DNA from: MFZZ01 sp964610165 | GTDB taxonomy: Bacteria; Patescibacteriota; Microgenomatia; UBA1406; GWC2-37-13 | Reading direction: 5' to 3' | NCBI GenBank assembly: GCA_964610165.1 | Contig: CAZSUZ010000018.1 | Location: 1 to 30,335 of the forward strand | Length of the DNA: 30,335 nucleotides | Position numbers and translations under genes: made by a program | Notes under the pieces: model-generated | What the model saw: only the letters and a program-made list of their open reading frames with translations | What the model was told of the DNA's origin: nothing | Databases searched by the model: none | Part shown: positions 8,713-14,451 of the stretch, piece after piece | How positions within the stretch are numbered: position 1 is the stretch's first letter | Layout: each line of letters begins with the position of its first letter

Positions 8713-8913
8713 ATGGCAAAACCACTTGGACAAACAAAAGTTGTCGCTTCGGATATTGTTGGTGAATTGAAGAAAGTTTCTTGGCCCACAAAACAAGATA
8801 CAATTCGTTTAACATCAATTGTTATTATAATATCCTTGATTATTGGCCTTTATATCGGTATAATTGATTCCTTGTTAGCGTATGCTTTAGAGAAGCTAAC
8901 AAATATGAGATAA
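8713..8913 (+). CDS. secE: Preprotein translocase subunit SecE
   Basis: Essential subunit that clamps the SecY channel. It is the short 66-aa bacterial form: a cytoplasmic amphipathic segment with the conserved ELKKVSWPT motif at residues 18-26, then one membrane helix at about 33-55. The start at ATG 8713 (MAKPLG) is preferred over the in-frame GTG at 8698 because the -10 box occupies that stretch. It is followed 19 bp later by nusG, the standard bacterial secE-nusG pair. Confidence 0.94.
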   Translation: MAKPLGQTKVVASDIVGELKKVSWPTKQDTIRLTSIVIIISLIIGLYIGIIDSLLAYALEKLTNMR

Positions 8914-8932
8914 CTAATTCGTTTTTAAAAAC

Positions 8933-9565
8933 ATGGCAAAAGACACAACAACCAATTTAGAACAACCCGAAGCAGAAGTTTCTGCTGAAGAACAAAATAC
9001 AGAAGAAGTAGTAGAAACACCTACACCAGTTGCTCCTGAAAACAAGGGTAAATGGTATGTACTTCATTCTCAAACAGGACATGAAAATCGTGTTATGAAT
9101 AACTTAGAACAACGTATTCAAAGTTTGGGAGTTGAAGATAAAATCTTCGATATTATTGTACCAACTCGTGAAGTTGTTTCTATTAAAAAAGGAAAAAAAT
9201 CTAAACAAAAAGAAAAAGTTTTTCCAGGATATATATTTGTCCGCATGCTTTTAAATGATGAATCATGGCTTGTTGTTAGAACAACAGAAGGTGTTACCGG
9301 CTTTATTGGCGCAGGTACAAAGCCAACTCCAATTTCTGATAAAGAAGTTCAAGCTATTATGCGGTTTGTTGAACAAGAACAACCAAAATTCAAAGCAAAA
9401 TTCTCTGTTGGGGAAGCTGTCAAAATTACCGAAGGTCCTTTTGCAGATTTCTTAGGTTCTGTTGAAGCAATTGATGAAGAAAAAGGTAAAATTAGAGTAC
9501 TTGTTTCTATCTTTGATCGAGAAACTCCTGTTGAATTAGACTTCCTCCAAGTCAAAAAACTTTAA
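8933..9565 (+). CDS. nusG: Transcription termination/antitermination factor NusG
   Basis: RNA polymerase-associated elongation factor linking transcription with Rho or ribosomes. The 210-aa protein has an acidic, low-complexity N-terminal tail (about residues 1-37, rich in E, T and P), then the NGN domain beginning at WYVLHSQTGHENRV (41-54) with VFPGYIFVRM at 96-105, and a KOW domain from about 157 (FSVGEAVKITEGPFADFLG). The tail makes it longer than the usual 175-185 aa. No Shine-Dalgarno precedes it. The gene normally followed directly by rplK is here separated from it by 3.6 kb containing two unrelated genes. Confidence 0.97.
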   Translation: MAKDTTTNLEQPEAEVSAEEQNTEEVVETPTPVAPENKGKWYVLHSQTGHENRVMNNLEQRIQSLGVEDKIFDIIVPTREVVSIKKGKKSKQKEKVFPGYIFVRMLLNDESWLVVRTTEGVTGFIGAGTKPTPISDKEVQAIMRFVEQEQPKFKAKFSVGEAVKITEGPFADFLGSVEAIDEEKGKIRVLVSIFDRETPVELDFLQVKKL

Positions 9566-9604
9566 TATAAACTTGTCATAATCTTCCAAATTAATCCTAT
9601 AGTA

Positions 9605-9632
9605 TTGATTTGTGTACTATTTTTGATATAAT
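9605..9632 (+). promoter_or_regulatory. Promoter: TTGATT, 16 bp, TGA-TATAAT
   Basis: A -35-like TTGATT at 9605-9610 and TATAAT at 9627-9632 with 16-bp spacing; TGA before the hexamer adds an extended -10. The 15-mer TTGATATAATTATAT (9623-9637) recurs exactly at 12110-12124, the promoter of the next gene. Confidence 0.5.
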
Positions 9633-9796
9633 TATATCTTGTGTCAACACTTCTTTTAAATTTAACATCAGTAATGTTTTACCTATAAAATTTTTGTTGA
9701 TACTTTAGTGGAATAAATTATTCACTATATCTATAGTTATATATTTATTTCGCACATTAACATGATAGAACTAAAAATGGTTTTACTATAGTTTAT

Positions 9797-9866
9797 ATGA
9801 ACGCAGCTTGAGCTTATTTTCTAAGCTTAGTCTGCGTTCATTTAGACTTTCGGTAATGACTGAAAG
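9797..9866 (+). promoter_or_regulatory. Double hairpin in the leader mRNA, with a tiny ORF
   Basis: Left arm 9797-9816 and right arm 9822-9841 pair over 20 positions (ten perfect pairs starting ATGAACGCAG, a 2-nt mismatch, then eight pairs with one G-U) around loop TTTTC. A second hairpin, CTTTCGGT/ACTGAAAG with loop AATG, covers 9847-9866. The left arm begins with ATG AAC GCA GCT TGA, a four-codon ORF. No U-run follows, so this is not a canonical terminator. Confidence 0.55.
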
Positions 9867-9896
9867 CGATGAAAGGTAGAATACAATCCCCTTACT

Positions 9897-9901
9897 GGAG
9901 G
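9897..9901 (+). promoter_or_regulatory. Strong Shine-Dalgarno GGAGG
   Basis: GGAGG with five nt before ATG 9907. It fixes the start of this gene and is unusual in a window where most genes have no recognisable ribosome binding site. Confidence 0.75.
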
Positions 9902-9906
9902 TAAAG

Positions 9907-11961
9907 ATGAAACACAACAAGAATTGGTTGAGTTTTGTTCCTATAGCTTTGTTGGTTGCTACTTTTTTATGGTTTGCAACTGTCTTGGCTGGGAATAACA
10001 CTACTGCAATGACATTGCAGCAACCAACCAGTACGCACAATGAAGGACAAGTTGTTGTATTAAAACACCTGTTCATGCCGCAAGTTGCGGGAGGAATAGG
10101 TACAGCAACAACTCCAGAAGTGCGTATTGCGTGGCATGGAGGTTTGGAAGTAATTCCTACCTGTGAAGGAATCTATGTAAAATTAGATCCTTTACAGTGG
10201 AACTACAGTATCCAAACCCGTTGGATTAGTGATGGGAATGAGCGGGCCTATAAATGGGAACACACATTCCCATGGAATGGTCGCACACAAGTTGATGTAA
10301 GCGGATATATTAAGTGGACTACCGGTGAAAGCTGGTATGGCAAGGAAGAGGATATTACAAAGCCTACAAATTGCACTACCTCAACACCTACTAGTACACC
10401 AAGTAAAACACCTACACCAACGGCAACTCAAGAAGATGATGTTCCGAAGGAATGTCCTTCTTGGGCAACGGGAGGCGTCAAGTTTGATTTACCTGGCTCT
10501 GTTACAGTGGGACAACAATTTACAAAAGAAGGTGTCACTGTAACAATCACACATGTAAAGGATGGTAGCGAGCCATATAAATTCAAGTTTGATTCTAATC
10601 ACTTGGTTTATTTGGTTACTGTAAAGGGTGGAACTGGAGTCAATGAATATCTTTATCCTAATGGAACAATCCATCAGGAAGGATTGAAGGCTCCAGATTA
10701 TAAGGCAATTTCCAACATAGTATTTTGTTGGAAAGATTCTACCCCCACACCGACACAAACGAATACCTCAACACCAACGAGTACTAGCACTTCGACACCT
10801 ACGTCGACTAGTACCAACACAGCAACGCCAACCAGTACACCAACAAATACTGGGACAGCAACGGCAACAGTGACGCCCACGCCTACTAATACAAGTACGG
10901 CAACACCCACAGTTACACAGACGCCTACTGATACTCCCACCGGAACTCTTACACCAACGGCAACGCCTACGGTTACAGAGACTCCGACGAATACCAGTAC
11001 GCCAACGAGTACACCGACAGGTACTCTTACGCCTTCTGTTACACCGACTGTAACAGAGATTCCGACGAATACCAGTACACCGACGGCGACGTTGACACCC
11101 ACACCAACGGCAACAAGTACTCCAACCTTGACACCTACTCCTACGTCAACAACCACTCCTGAGGAGTGTAAAGAGACAAAGGAAGTGCCAGGTGAATGGA
11201 GTACATACAAGCCACATCCTACAATGCCTGGATACGTATTCCGTGTCAAGGTTATTAAAATTGTGGATGTCAACAATCCTGAAAAGGAATGTGGTAGTCG
11301 AGAAGAGACTGAGATTGTGAAGTGGAATGGCAAGTTATTCCTTCCTTGGATTATCAGTCCAGGATGTCGTGAGTTGACGAAGGAAGAATCGCAATGGACT
11401 GACTGGGAAGTATACCCAGACAGACCTGTCGAATTCCGGACTAAACTCATTGTGTATCGAGATGCAAATGATAACGACATCATTTGCAAGGAGCAAATAG
11501 ATCGTCAGGAGCAAGTAGTAACTTTCAAATACGTACATGGACATGAAGACCCACATTGTAACGTAGGCCTTCTACCTGCAGGTACAACCCCAAGATTTAT
11601 TCCATTCGATCAGAGTCAAGGATTCGATTGCGGCTGGGAGCATGCTGAAATTCATCAGCTAGCTCTCAAATTTGCACTCGGCGAGCTTTACTTCCTTCTT
11701 GATAAGTATCCAGGTGGGACTTCCATTATTACCGAAGTTACCTGGAAAGGAACAGGAACTGAAGAAGAAGTTATCCTTACTCCTCGTGCAGATCCATACA
11801 GTTTTGGCAATGTCACCGTCTACGTTCGAAACGGTGATTGTCGCCGGGCAGATTGTCAGAATGTTCTTACTTTCTGGCCGGAAAACCTGCAAGCAACAGG
11901 CTTCTTAACAGAAATGTTTACAGAAGCCCTTGCTCAAGGTGCCGTAATAGTTTCTCGCTAG
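9907..11961 (+). CDS. Exported multi-domain surface protein with Thr/Pro stalk, function unknown
   Basis: A 684-aa protein with an N-terminal signal anchor (KHNKNW then hydrophobic residues 8-28). I see four parts: an N-terminal domain (about 35-155), a short T/P linker (about 158-175), a domain at about 183-275, and after a 140-residue T/P/S stalk (about 279-418) a C-terminal domain (about 420-684) with many cysteines and no membrane tail. The second domain has the pattern VKGG..VNEYLY...GLKAP...ISNIVFC, which resembles an extracellular beta-domain recurring in actinobacterial and Chloroflexi secreted proteins, typically ending in ISHVxFC; I cannot name it. About twelve cysteines suggest disulfides. 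GC is higher than in neighbours (31 of 60 bases at 10981-11040). A strong Shine-Dalgarno, a structured leader and a 3' hairpin suggest high or controlled expression. Confidence 0.8.
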   Translation: MKHNKNWLSFVPIALLVATFLWFATVLAGNNTTAMTLQQPTSTHNEGQVVVLKHLFMPQVAGGIGTATTPEVRIAWHGGLEVIPTCEGIYVKLDPLQWNYSIQTRWISDGNERAYKWEHTFPWNGRTQVDVSGYIKWTTGESWYGKEEDITKPTNCTTSTPTSTPSKTPTPTATQEDDVPKECPSWATGGVKFDLPGSVTVGQQFTKEGVTVTITHVKDGSEPYKFKFDSNHLVYLVTVKGGTGVNEYLYPNGTIHQEGLKAPDYKAISNIVFCWKDSTPTPTQTNTSTPTSTSTSTPTSTSTNTATPTSTPTNTGTATATVTPTPTNTSTATPTVTQTPTDTPTGTLTPTATPTVTETPTNTSTPTSTPTGTLTPSVTPTVTEIPTNTSTPTATLTPTPTATSTPTLTPTPTSTTTPEECKETKEVPGEWSTYKPHPTMPGYVFRVKVIKIVDVNNPEKECGSREETEIVKWNGKLFLPWIISPGCRELTKEESQWTDWEVYPDRPVEFRTKLIVYRDANDNDIICKEQIDRQEQVVTFKYVHGHEDPHCNVGLLPAGTTPRFIPFDQSQGFDCGWEHAEIHQLALKFALGELYFLLDKYPGGTSIITEVTWKGTGTEEEVILTPRADPYSFGNVTVYVRNGDCRRADCQNVLTFWPENLQATGFLTEMFTEALAQGAVIVSR
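10741..11163 (+). repeat. Degenerate Thr/Pro-coding repeat (stalk)
   Basis: Imperfect short repeats built around ACN CCN, ACN AGT ACN and AAT ACN codons encode roughly 140 residues of T, P, S, N and A. Longer units recur, for example ACGAATACCAGTAC near 10987 and 11065. The stretch reads on the minus strand as a spurious V/G-rich frame. Confidence 0.85.
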
Positions 11962-11973
11962 TTCTATCATTTC

Positions 11974-12001
11974 TCCTCGCCAGCTACCAAGCTGGCGAGG
12001 A
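11974..12001 (+). terminator. Strong 3' hairpin after the stalk protein gene
   Basis: Perfect 12-bp stem (TCCTCGCCAGCT with AGCTGGCGAGGA) and loop ACCA, 12 nt after the stop codon. No T-run follows directly, so it may be a terminator of unusual type or a 3' mRNA-stabilising structure. Confidence 0.6.
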
Positions 12002-12090
12002 ACAGTCTAAAATTGTTTATTCATAAAGAATTTTAGATTGTTTACTTCTAAAAGCGACACATTCAATGTGTATAAATATGCCCTATAATA

Positions 12091-12119
12091 TTTACTTCAC
12101 CTCCTTTAGTTGATATAAT
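12091..12119 (+). promoter_or_regulatory. Promoter: TTTACT, 17 bp, TGA-TATAAT
   Basis: -35-like TTTACT at 12091-12096, 17-bp spacer, TATAAT at 12114-12119 with an extended TGA. It shares the 15-mer TTGATATAATTATAT with the promoter at 9605-9632 and its -35 with the one at 13024. The predicted leader is about 180 nt. Confidence 0.5.
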
Positions 12120-12205
12120 TATATGGCTTATATTATCCTATAGTTTTACTAGCTTAAAATATATAGCTATATAAATAGCACTTTATAAAACCAGAAAGGA
12201 ATGTA

Positions 12206-12264
12206 TCTCATGATGAGCAAATAGTCTCAAATTATATTTTGTGTTTGCTTGCTCATCATCGAGA
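12206..12264 (+). promoter_or_regulatory. Leader hairpin with tiny ORF before the small secreted protein
   Basis: TCTC-ATGATGAGCAA (12206-12220) pairs with TTGCTCATCAT-C-GAGA (12249-12264): 15 bp with one bulged C and a 28-nt AT-rich loop. The left arm carries ATG ATG AGC AAA TAG (12210-12224), preceded nine nt upstream by AAAGGA. The arrangement parallels the leader hairpin at 9797. Confidence 0.5.
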
Positions 12265-12294
12265 AGTTTGAAAGAATGATGACACAATATTCCT

Positions 12295-12300
12295 AGGAGG
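12295..12300 (+). promoter_or_regulatory. Strong Shine-Dalgarno AGGAGG
   Basis: AGGAGG with four nt before ATG 12305; together with the one at 9897 it is among the clearest ribosome binding sites in the window. Confidence 0.75.
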
Positions 12301-12304
12301 AAAA

Positions 12305-12964
12305 ATGTCTGCTCAATTTAGTTATATCTTTGTGGTGGTAGTTCTCGTTTTCGCGGCATTTTTGATTCGACCTGCAAGTGTGCAAACCATGTCTGGTTCT
12401 GCACCTGCAAAAGTTCATGTTGTAAAACAAGAACAAGGGTTGATTCAAATTCAAGTCGGCAACGGTATGATCCGCCAACTACCCGTCGGCGAACCAAGCG
12501 CCAAGTGTGAGAAAGGCACAATGCTGGATCTCACTCAAGCCGGCGTAGATTTACTTGGCAATGGTTATTATTTTGCCAAGACCCAACACACGCTTGCGCC
12601 AAGCATCCGCGAAATCAATGGGAAAGAACAAGTATATCTTGTTACCGTTGGACAAGAGTCAGAATATGTTGTATTTTGGCTTCCAACCAACGGCGGTATT
12701 GCAGCAGTACAGATGTCGGAAAACGTTCCGGCACCTATGAATATCTCCACCACTAGTTACCAAGGGTGGAAAATTACATCAGCGGGTAACCGTGTTACCC
12801 TTGTAAACGGCAAGACGACCATTTGGATTACCCGTACAGGAAATTATTTCTGTGTGGAACTTCAAACAACTGTCTCTGCTGATGACCGAGGAATTTTGAA
12901 ATTCTTCGCCGAAAATGGGGTCTTACCCCAAGGCGAGGAAATTGAAAAATTCCTTCCCAACTGA
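12305..12964 (+). CDS. Small secreted or membrane-anchored protein, function unknown
   Basis: A 219-aa protein with an N-terminal hydrophobic helix (about residues 6-21) followed by RPASVQTMSGSAPA, a plausible signal peptide or anchor. The rest is soluble and looks beta-rich (alternating V/I/T patterns such as VYLVTVG, YVVFWLP and TTIWITR). Two cysteines, C68 and C183, could form a disulfide. I recognise no family. Composition is clearly richer in GC than the neighbouring ribosomal genes: 34 of 60 bases at 12481-12540 against 19 of 60 at 13321-13380. It stands alone between its own promoter and 3' hairpin, and shares a leader layout (hairpin, TGAAAG, ACAAT, GGAGG, ATG) with the preceding stalk-protein gene. 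A partner role with that protein is inference. Confidence 0.78.
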   Translation: MSAQFSYIFVVVVLVFAAFLIRPASVQTMSGSAPAKVHVVKQEQGLIQIQVGNGMIRQLPVGEPSAKCEKGTMLDLTQAGVDLLGNGYYFAKTQHTLAPSIREINGKEQVYLVTVGQESEYVVFWLPTNGGIAAVQMSENVPAPMNISTTSYQGWKITSAGNRVTLVNGKTTIWITRTGNYFCVELQTTVSADDRGILKFFAENGVLPQGEEIEKFLPN

Positions 12965-12979
12965 ATATTCCTTTCTAGA

Positions 12980-13017
12980 AAGTCCCCTTGTCCGGCCACT
13001 AGGCCGGACAGGGACTT
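12980..13017 (+). terminator. Strong 3' hairpin after the small secreted protein
   Basis: AAGTCCC pairs with GGGACTT and TGTCCGGCC with GGCCGGACA, a 16-bp stem with a 2-nt bulge and loop ACTA, starting 15 nt after the stop. Like the hairpin at 11974 it lacks an immediate T-run; the next T-rich stretch begins at 13024. Confidence 0.6.
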
Positions 13018-13023
13018 ATCCCC

Positions 13024-13052
13024 TTTACTTTTTAAACTCTTACCTATATAAT
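13024..13052 (+). promoter_or_regulatory. Promoter: TTTACT, 17 bp, TATAAT, before rplK
   Basis: TTTACT at 13024-13029 and TATAAT at 13047-13052 with 17-bp spacing. Transcription would start near 13059, just before the structured RNA candidate, 148 nt ahead of rplK. Confidence 0.55.
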
Positions 13053-13060
13053 TTCTTTAC

Positions 13061-13175
13061 CTGTGATTTCATAGGGAGGCTAACGCCGAAGCTTATACAA
13101 TCTAAAGTAAGATTGTTTATTTGTTTCGTACCCTTCTTATTCACAGCGGTAGTTTTCAAACTACCCGTTTTTTTT
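13061..13175 (+). ncRNA. Candidate structured RNA / rplK leader element ending in an intrinsic terminator
   Basis: Hand folding gives a closing stem CTGTGA (13061-13066) with TCACAG (13141-13146), a symmetric 6x6 internal loop, AGGG (13073-13076) with CCCT (13131-13134), then two inner hairpins: GGC-TAAC-GCC (13078-13087) and ACAATCT-AAAGTA-AGATTGT (13097-13116). The terminator hairpin follows directly. Promoter, fold and terminator are contiguous, so it could be a small RNA or an attenuator/riboswitch controlling rplK-rplA. I do not recognise the family, and it does not show the L1-binding motif known from other bacteria. Confidence 0.45.
13148..13175 (+). terminator. Intrinsic terminator upstream of rplK
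   Basis: GGTAGTTT (13148-13155) pairs with AAACTACC (13158-13165) around TC, and after CG a run of eight T follows (13168-13175). This is a textbook Rho-independent terminator, placed 31 nt before the rplK start, so it either ends a small RNA or attenuates rplK. Confidence 0.75.
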
Positions 13176-13206
13176 GCAAAACATTTTATTTCAACTTTTT
13201 ATATTT

Positions 13207-13629
13207 ATGGCAAAAGTAGTTAAAACACAAATCAAATTAAATTTACCAGCAGGAGAAGCAACACCAGCACCTCCAGTTGGCCCAGCTCTTGGACAGCACG
13301 GTATTCCTATTATGGAGTTTATTAAAGAATATAATGCTCGAACAGCAGACAAAAAAGGCAATGTTATTCCTGCTGTTATTACAGTTTACGAAGATCGAAG
13401 TTTTACATTTGTAACTAAACTTCCTCCAGTTTCTGCAATGATAAAAAAAGTACTTGGTCTTAAGGTAGCTTCCGGAAAACCAAATACTGAAAAAGTTGGG
13501 AAGCTTAACCTAGCTCAAATAGAAACTATTGCTAAAGAAAAAATGGAAGATTTAAATGCTAACGATATAGAAGCAGCAATGCAAATTGTACGCGGAACTG
13601 CCCGCTCAATGGGAGTAGAAACAGAATAA
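13207..13629 (+). CDS. rplK: 50S ribosomal protein L11
   Basis: Large-subunit protein of the GTPase-associated centre, binding 23S rRNA helices 43/44. The 140-aa length is standard. The N-terminal domain has KLNLPAGEATPAPPVGPALGQ (from about residue 10) with the conserved proline-rich PAPPVGPALG, followed by G-IPIMEFIKEYNA. The C-terminal RNA-binding domain has DLNANDIEAAMQIVRGTARSMGV. ATG 13207 is chosen because MAKVVK is the family N-terminus; an in-frame TTG at 13174 lies inside the terminator. No Shine-Dalgarno is present. rplA follows after 19 bp. Confidence 0.97.
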   Translation: MAKVVKTQIKLNLPAGEATPAPPVGPALGQHGIPIMEFIKEYNARTADKKGNVIPAVITVYEDRSFTFVTKLPPVSAMIKKVLGLKVASGKPNTEKVGKLNLAQIETIAKEKMEDLNANDIEAAMQIVRGTARSMGVETE

Positions 13630-13648
13630 TAAATTTATATTAAATATC

Positions 13649-14428
13649 ATGGGAAAAATCAGAACACGTTTTATCGGTATAGAAGAAATTGAAAAACAAC
13701 AAAAAGAAGATCAAAAGAAACGTTCTTCAGAAAAAAAAGTTGAAAAAGGTGAAGAAGAAAATCAAAATCAAGAAGTAAAAGTTGAAGCTTCTAACAAAAA
13801 ATCAAAGAAAAAAGATAAAAAACTTAATGTTCACGTTCGTGGCAAAAAATATCAAGAAGCTCTTAAAAAAATTGATGAAAAAAAAGAATATCAATTACAA
13901 GAAGCTGTTGAAACTCTTAAAAAAATTGCTTTTGCAAAATTTGAAGAATCCGTAGAACTACATATTAATGTACTTAATGAAGGTTTACGGGGAGAAATTG
14001 AACTCCCTCACTCTACTGGTAAAACCGTACGAGTCGCAATTGTAAGTGATACGTTACTTGAAACTATTGACAAAGGAATTATTGATTTCGATATTTTAAT
14101 TGCACACCCTTCTTTTATGCCAAAACTTGCTAAATATGCAAAAACATTAGGTCCAAAAGGACTTATGCCTAATCCTAAAGCAGGTACAATTAGTCCAAAT
14201 CCAGAAGAAGCAGCAAAAAAATTTGAAAAAGGTATGCTTCGTTGGAAAGCAGAATCTAAATTCCCTATTGTTCATCAGCTCATTGGTAAACTGCCACATG
14301 AAACAAATGCTTTAGTAGAAAATGCCACTGCATTTTTAAACTCTGTAGGTAGAAAAAATATAAAAAATGCATTTATCAAATCTACAATGAGTCCTTCTCT
14401 TAAACTTAATTTAGAGAATATTGGATAA
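13649..14428 (+). CDS. rplA: 50S ribosomal protein L1 with charged N-terminal extension
   Basis: L1-stalk protein that helps release deacylated tRNA from the E site and, in many bacteria, represses its own operon. The 259-aa protein starts with about 62 extra residues rich in K, E and Q (MGKIRTRFIG, then charged repeats). The L1 core begins near RGKKYQEALKKID (64-76). The domain II landmarks ELPHSTGKTVRVA (118-130) and TLGPKGLMPNPKAGT (166-180) are intact. Between them the usual stretch containing GADYVGG and the following helix is missing (about 22 residues), leaving VSDTLLETIDKGIIDFDILIAHP. Extension and shortened domain II together resemble CPR/Microgenomates L1 as I recall it. A TATATT lies 7 nt before the ATG. 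Confidence 0.96.
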   Translation: MGKIRTRFIGIEEIEKQQKEDQKKRSSEKKVEKGEEENQNQEVKVEASNKKSKKKDKKLNVHVRGKKYQEALKKIDEKKEYQLQEAVETLKKIAFAKFEESVELHINVLNEGLRGEIELPHSTGKTVRVAIVSDTLLETIDKGIIDFDILIAHPSFMPKLAKYAKTLGPKGLMPNPKAGTISPNPEEAAKKFEKGMLRWKAESKFPIVHQLIGKLPHETNALVENATAFLNSVGRKNIKNAFIKSTMSPSLKLNLENIG

Positions 14429-14439
14429 TCTCTTCGGTG

Positions 14440-14445
14440 TACAAT
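14440..14445 (+). promoter_or_regulatory. -10 box (TACAAT) six nt before the secreted-protein pair
   Basis: TACAAT, then six nt, then ATG 14452. It lies just after the rplA stop and overlaps an alternative GTG-start frame (14437), which supports the ATG. Leaderless layout. Confidence 0.45.
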
Positions 14446-14451
14446 GTAGGT

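Larger units (their letters stand above)
9566..9906 (+). promoter_or_regulatory. 341-bp leader region of the Thr/Pro-stalk protein gene
   Basis: This AT-rich stretch has no gene on either strand that I trust. It holds a promoter (9605-9632), a possible second promoter (TTAACA at 9662-9667, 16 bp, TATAAA at 9684-9689), two hairpins (9797-9841 and 9847-9866) and a strong Shine-Dalgarno (9897-9901). A transcript from the first promoter would have a leader of about 270 nt, in contrast to the leaderless look of neighbouring genes. Confidence 0.5.
11962..12304 (+). promoter_or_regulatory. 343-bp intergenic region: 3' hairpin, then leader of the next gene
   Basis: No credible gene here. It contains the 12-bp hairpin after the stalk protein (11974-12001), a second inverted repeat (TCTAAAATT 12006-12014 with AATTTTAGA 12029-12037), the promoter at 12091-12119, a 12-bp palindrome ATATAGCTATAT (12161-12172), a long-loop hairpin (12206-12264) and a Shine-Dalgarno (12295-12300). 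Confidence 0.5.

Noticed and set aside
9786..10076. Minus-strand frame of 96 codons over the leader and start of the stalk protein gene
   Set aside because: It overlaps the Shine-Dalgarno and signal anchor of the sense gene, has no start signal, and resembles no family.
10698..11489. Long minus-strand frame of 263 codons, rich in V and G
   Set aside because: It is the complement of the Thr/Pro repeat; repetitive ACN/CCN codons read backwards as GTN/GGN. No promoter or ribosome site, and the sense strand has a complete protein with signal anchor.
9566..13206. Whether the island is a mobile element
   Set aside because: No transposase, integrase, terminal inverted repeats, target-site duplication or tRNA were seen at its borders; the shared promoter 15-mer is better explained as a promoter.
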